64,000 bases of DNA from Natrinema sp. CBA1119. GTDB lineage: Archaea; Halobacteriota; Halobacteria; Halobacteriales; Natrialbaceae. Of the stretch, positions 62,402 to 64,000 are shown in pieces. The first letter of the stretch is position 1. The number at the start of each line of letters is the position of its first letter. The translations under genes and the position numbers were made by a program. The notes beneath the pieces are model-generated. The model saw only the letters and a program-made list of their open reading frames with translations. It ran no database searches and was not told where the DNA came from. Where the stretch lies: NCBI RefSeq assembly GCF_002572525.1, contig NZ_PDBS01000001.1, positions 2,728,001 to 2,792,000 on the forward strand, in the 5' to 3' direction.

Positions 62402-63718
62402 TTACTGTGACGGACTTTCGGTGTCGTCCGCCGTCGTTGCGCCCTCGACGAACTCGACGGAGACCGTGATCTCGCGGTCGGTTCTGTCCTCGAGCGCCGT
62501 CTGAACCGATTCCACGAGGGTGGGATACGGTTGGTCCGCGGGCCGCTGGACGACGACCGTGACGCCCGTCTCGTCGCTGACGAGGCCACCGTCGTTAAAC
62601 TCGGTCCGCACTTCGACCAGCTCGAGTCCGTCGTACTCCTCGTCGCTCAGGACGGCTCTGACCTCGTCGTTCACCTCGTTGTCGAAGGCGACGTGGTGGC
62701 CGAGGATGATACCGGCACCGGCGACGACGACCGCGCCGAGGACGAGCACGACGGCAAGGGTGCCGACGCGGTCCCGGGAGACGTTTCCGCGGAGCGTTCC
62801 CGCCGTCCAGTTCAGCGGTCGGTAGCCGAGGTACCAGAACACGGTGAGTCCCGCCAGAAGGATCGAGGCGGCGTTGACGGCGACCAGAACGAAGGCTCCG
62901 AGCGCGACGGGTGCATGGCCCCAGGCCAGCCCGATGCCGACCGCGGCGGCGGCCGGGATCAACGCGACGGCGATCATCACGCCGACCAGTGAAACGGGGA
63001 TTGCCGTCGCGAGGCCGAACGCGCCCGCTGCCCCCGCACAGAAGCCGACGATGAGGGCGAGTAGACCCGGTGAGATCCGATTTTGCACCTGCGTGATGGC
63101 GGTGATGTCGATCGTCGAGGGGACGGCTCCGCTGAAGCGCACCAGCCAGGCGAACGCGAAGGCGCTGACGATCGCGACGACGAGTCCGATCGCCAGCGAC
63201 GAGAGCCCGCCCCGGACCATCTCCCGGTCGTCGAGGACGAGCCCTACGGTGCTGGTGAGGGCCGCGCTGACCTGCGGGGCAATAACCATCGACCCGACGA
63301 CGATCGCCGGCGAGTCGAGCAACAGGCCCGCCGTCGCGACGATCGCGCTCAGGACTGTCATCGCGTAGTACGTGAGACGACTGGGGGTCATGTTCAGCGC
63401 CCGCGTCCGAATCTCCTCGCGAGCGATGCTGTCGTCCGCCTCCTCTCCGTTGACGTAGCGCTCCTCGAGTTCCTCTATCTGCGGAGTTCGAGCCGTCTCG
63501 ATCGAAGAGACGACGATGAAGTCGTCGTCGATGCCGACCTCGCGCAACGACGTGAGCACGTGGTCGACGGCTTGGGTCGGGAGCGGAAACGTGACCAGAT
63601 CACCGTCTGACCGGTCACTGTTCTCGGCGGTCAACACGTAATCGATGTCTTCGTCTTCCAGTACCCGGAGCGCTTCGTCCCGCGTGTCGTCCGGGACGAA
63701 CACCTGGAGTAGTCGCAC
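62402..63718 (-). CDS. DUF389/TIGR00341 family membrane protein
   Basis: This 438-residue protein has an N-terminal alpha/beta domain of about 110 residues (RLLQVFVPDDTRDEALRVLE) and then about eight membrane segments with SPAIVVGSMVIAPQVSAALT and ATAIPVSLVGVMIAVALIPA, ending in an acidic domain (DEVRAVLSDEEYDGLELVEV). The family is broadly conserved with unknown function, sometimes linked to transport. GTG 63718 starts it. Confidence 0.9.
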   Translation of the reverse strand: MRLLQVFVPDDTRDEALRVLEDEDIDYVLTAENSDRSDGDLVTFPLPTQAVDHVLTSLREVGIDDDFIVVSSIETARTPQIEELEERYVNGEEADDSIAREEIRTRALNMTPSRLTYYAMTVLSAIVATAGLLLDSPAIVVGSMVIAPQVSAALTSTVGLVLDDREMVRGGLSSLAIGLVVAIVSAFAFAWLVRFSGAVPSTIDITAITQVQNRISPGLLALIVGFCAGAAGAFGLATAIPVSLVGVMIAVALIPAAAAVGIGLAWGHAPVALGAFVLVAVNAASILLAGLTVFWYLGYRPLNWTAGTLRGNVSRDRVGTLAVVLVLGAVVVAGAGIILGHHVAFDNEVNDEVRAVLSDEEYDGLELVEVRTEFNDGGLVSDETGVTVVVQRPADQPYPTLVESVQTALEDRTDREITVSVEFVEGATTADDTESPSQ

Positions 63719-63825
63719 TCTCGAGAGCCACGATGGGGTGGGCCATACGTATACGGTAGTTAATCCGGGCGGCTTCGACGTGGGCGCGACGACGCACTTA
63801 CGGGGCCGAGTAACGAGGATCGACC

Positions 63826-64000
63826 ATGGCTGCCGATCTCGAGGAGAAGACGAACCGGTACGGCGAGTTACTCGCGGAGGCGCTCGAGGCGGCGACGATC
63901 GCGCCGCCGGAGGGGACCCCGATGGCGGAAGCGGCCGCCGATTGCTACGAGATGGCGTCGTCGTATCTCGAGGACGGGACCCACTTTCGAGAACAGGGCG
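63826..64000 (+). CDS. DUF357 family protein, 3' end outside the window
   Basis: The visible 58 residues start MAADLEEKTNRYGELLAEAL and continue EAATIAPPEGTPMAEAAADC with SSYLEDGTHF, the helical DUF357 pattern including PEGTP and the late YLEDGxHF. The gene continues past the window edge. It is divergent from the DUF389 gene. Confidence 0.85.
   Translation, partial: MAADLEEKTNRYGELLAEALEAATIAPPEGTPMAEAAADCYEMASSYLEDGTHFREQG

Overview
This is haloarchaeal chromosome. The support is high GC with strongly acidic proteins, Tat lipoproteins with a twin arginine and lipobox, TATA boxes about 25-30 nt before start codons (leaderless transcripts), a PGF-CTERM S-layer glycoprotein, the haloarchaeal trpDFEG order, RadB, bat-type HTH regulators, HalX receiver proteins and many small haloarchaea-only zinc proteins. 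Gene content fits the Natrialbaceae type, but genus cannot be set from sequence alone.

Layout. 1-8.0 kb: phosphate uptake and signalling (end of one PhoU gene, pstS-C-A-B, a DUF457 membrane hydrolase, a UspA protein, a second phoU). 8-13.3 kb: a cupredoxin lipoprotein and an etfB-etfA-fixCX electron-transfer flavoprotein operon. 13.5-21.8 kb: bactofilin-like protein, small proteins, tRNA-Leu, VTT membrane protein, HalX regulator, class II ribonucleotide reductase. 21.8-26.1 kb: trpDFEG operon and tRNA-Val. 26.2-36.2 kb: mixed housekeeping and regulators, including an AsnC-TRASH regulator, MBL hydrolase, AEC carrier, YihY protein, CAP protein, a lycopene-cyclase-domain protein, a frameshifted CBS protein, radB and a RuvC/YqgF-like protein. 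36.4-39.2 kb: two divergent secreted proteins with Gln/Asn ladder repeats. 39.3-49.7 kb: larC, two Cdc48-type AAA ATPases, a HerA-like ATPase and a pair of membrane TrkA_C proteins. 49.8-53.7 kb: bat regulator, R2-like di-iron protein, small proteins, shikimate kinase and chorismate mutase. 53.7-61 kb: accessory region with two separate insertions around a carbonic anhydrase and the S-layer gene. 61-64 kb: glutaredoxin-thioredoxin reductase fusion, DUF389-type membrane protein, start of a DUF357 gene.

The main discoveries are in the accessory parts. (1) The last 55 bp of trxB are repeated 928 bp downstream (53 of 55 identical), and between the copies lies an overlapping winged-helix/MazF-like toxin-antitoxin pair with GGGTAC repeats around its TATA box. 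(2) The last 33 bp of the chorismate mutase gene are also repeated about 2 kb downstream, enclosing an AT-rich segment with two regulators, followed by a broken VapC toxin gene. Both insertions therefore sit at the 3' end of a protein gene and carry a second copy of that end. (3) A 518-residue secreted protein carries five copies of a QxNxNxQ double-rung repeat like bacterial curlin, and a 160-residue secreted partner with related motifs is transcribed divergently from it. (4) A CBS protein whose C-terminus resembles ribosome hibernation factors is broken by loss of one G in a G run. (5) A 16-bp tandem repeat runs into the start codon of a TrkA_C membrane protein.
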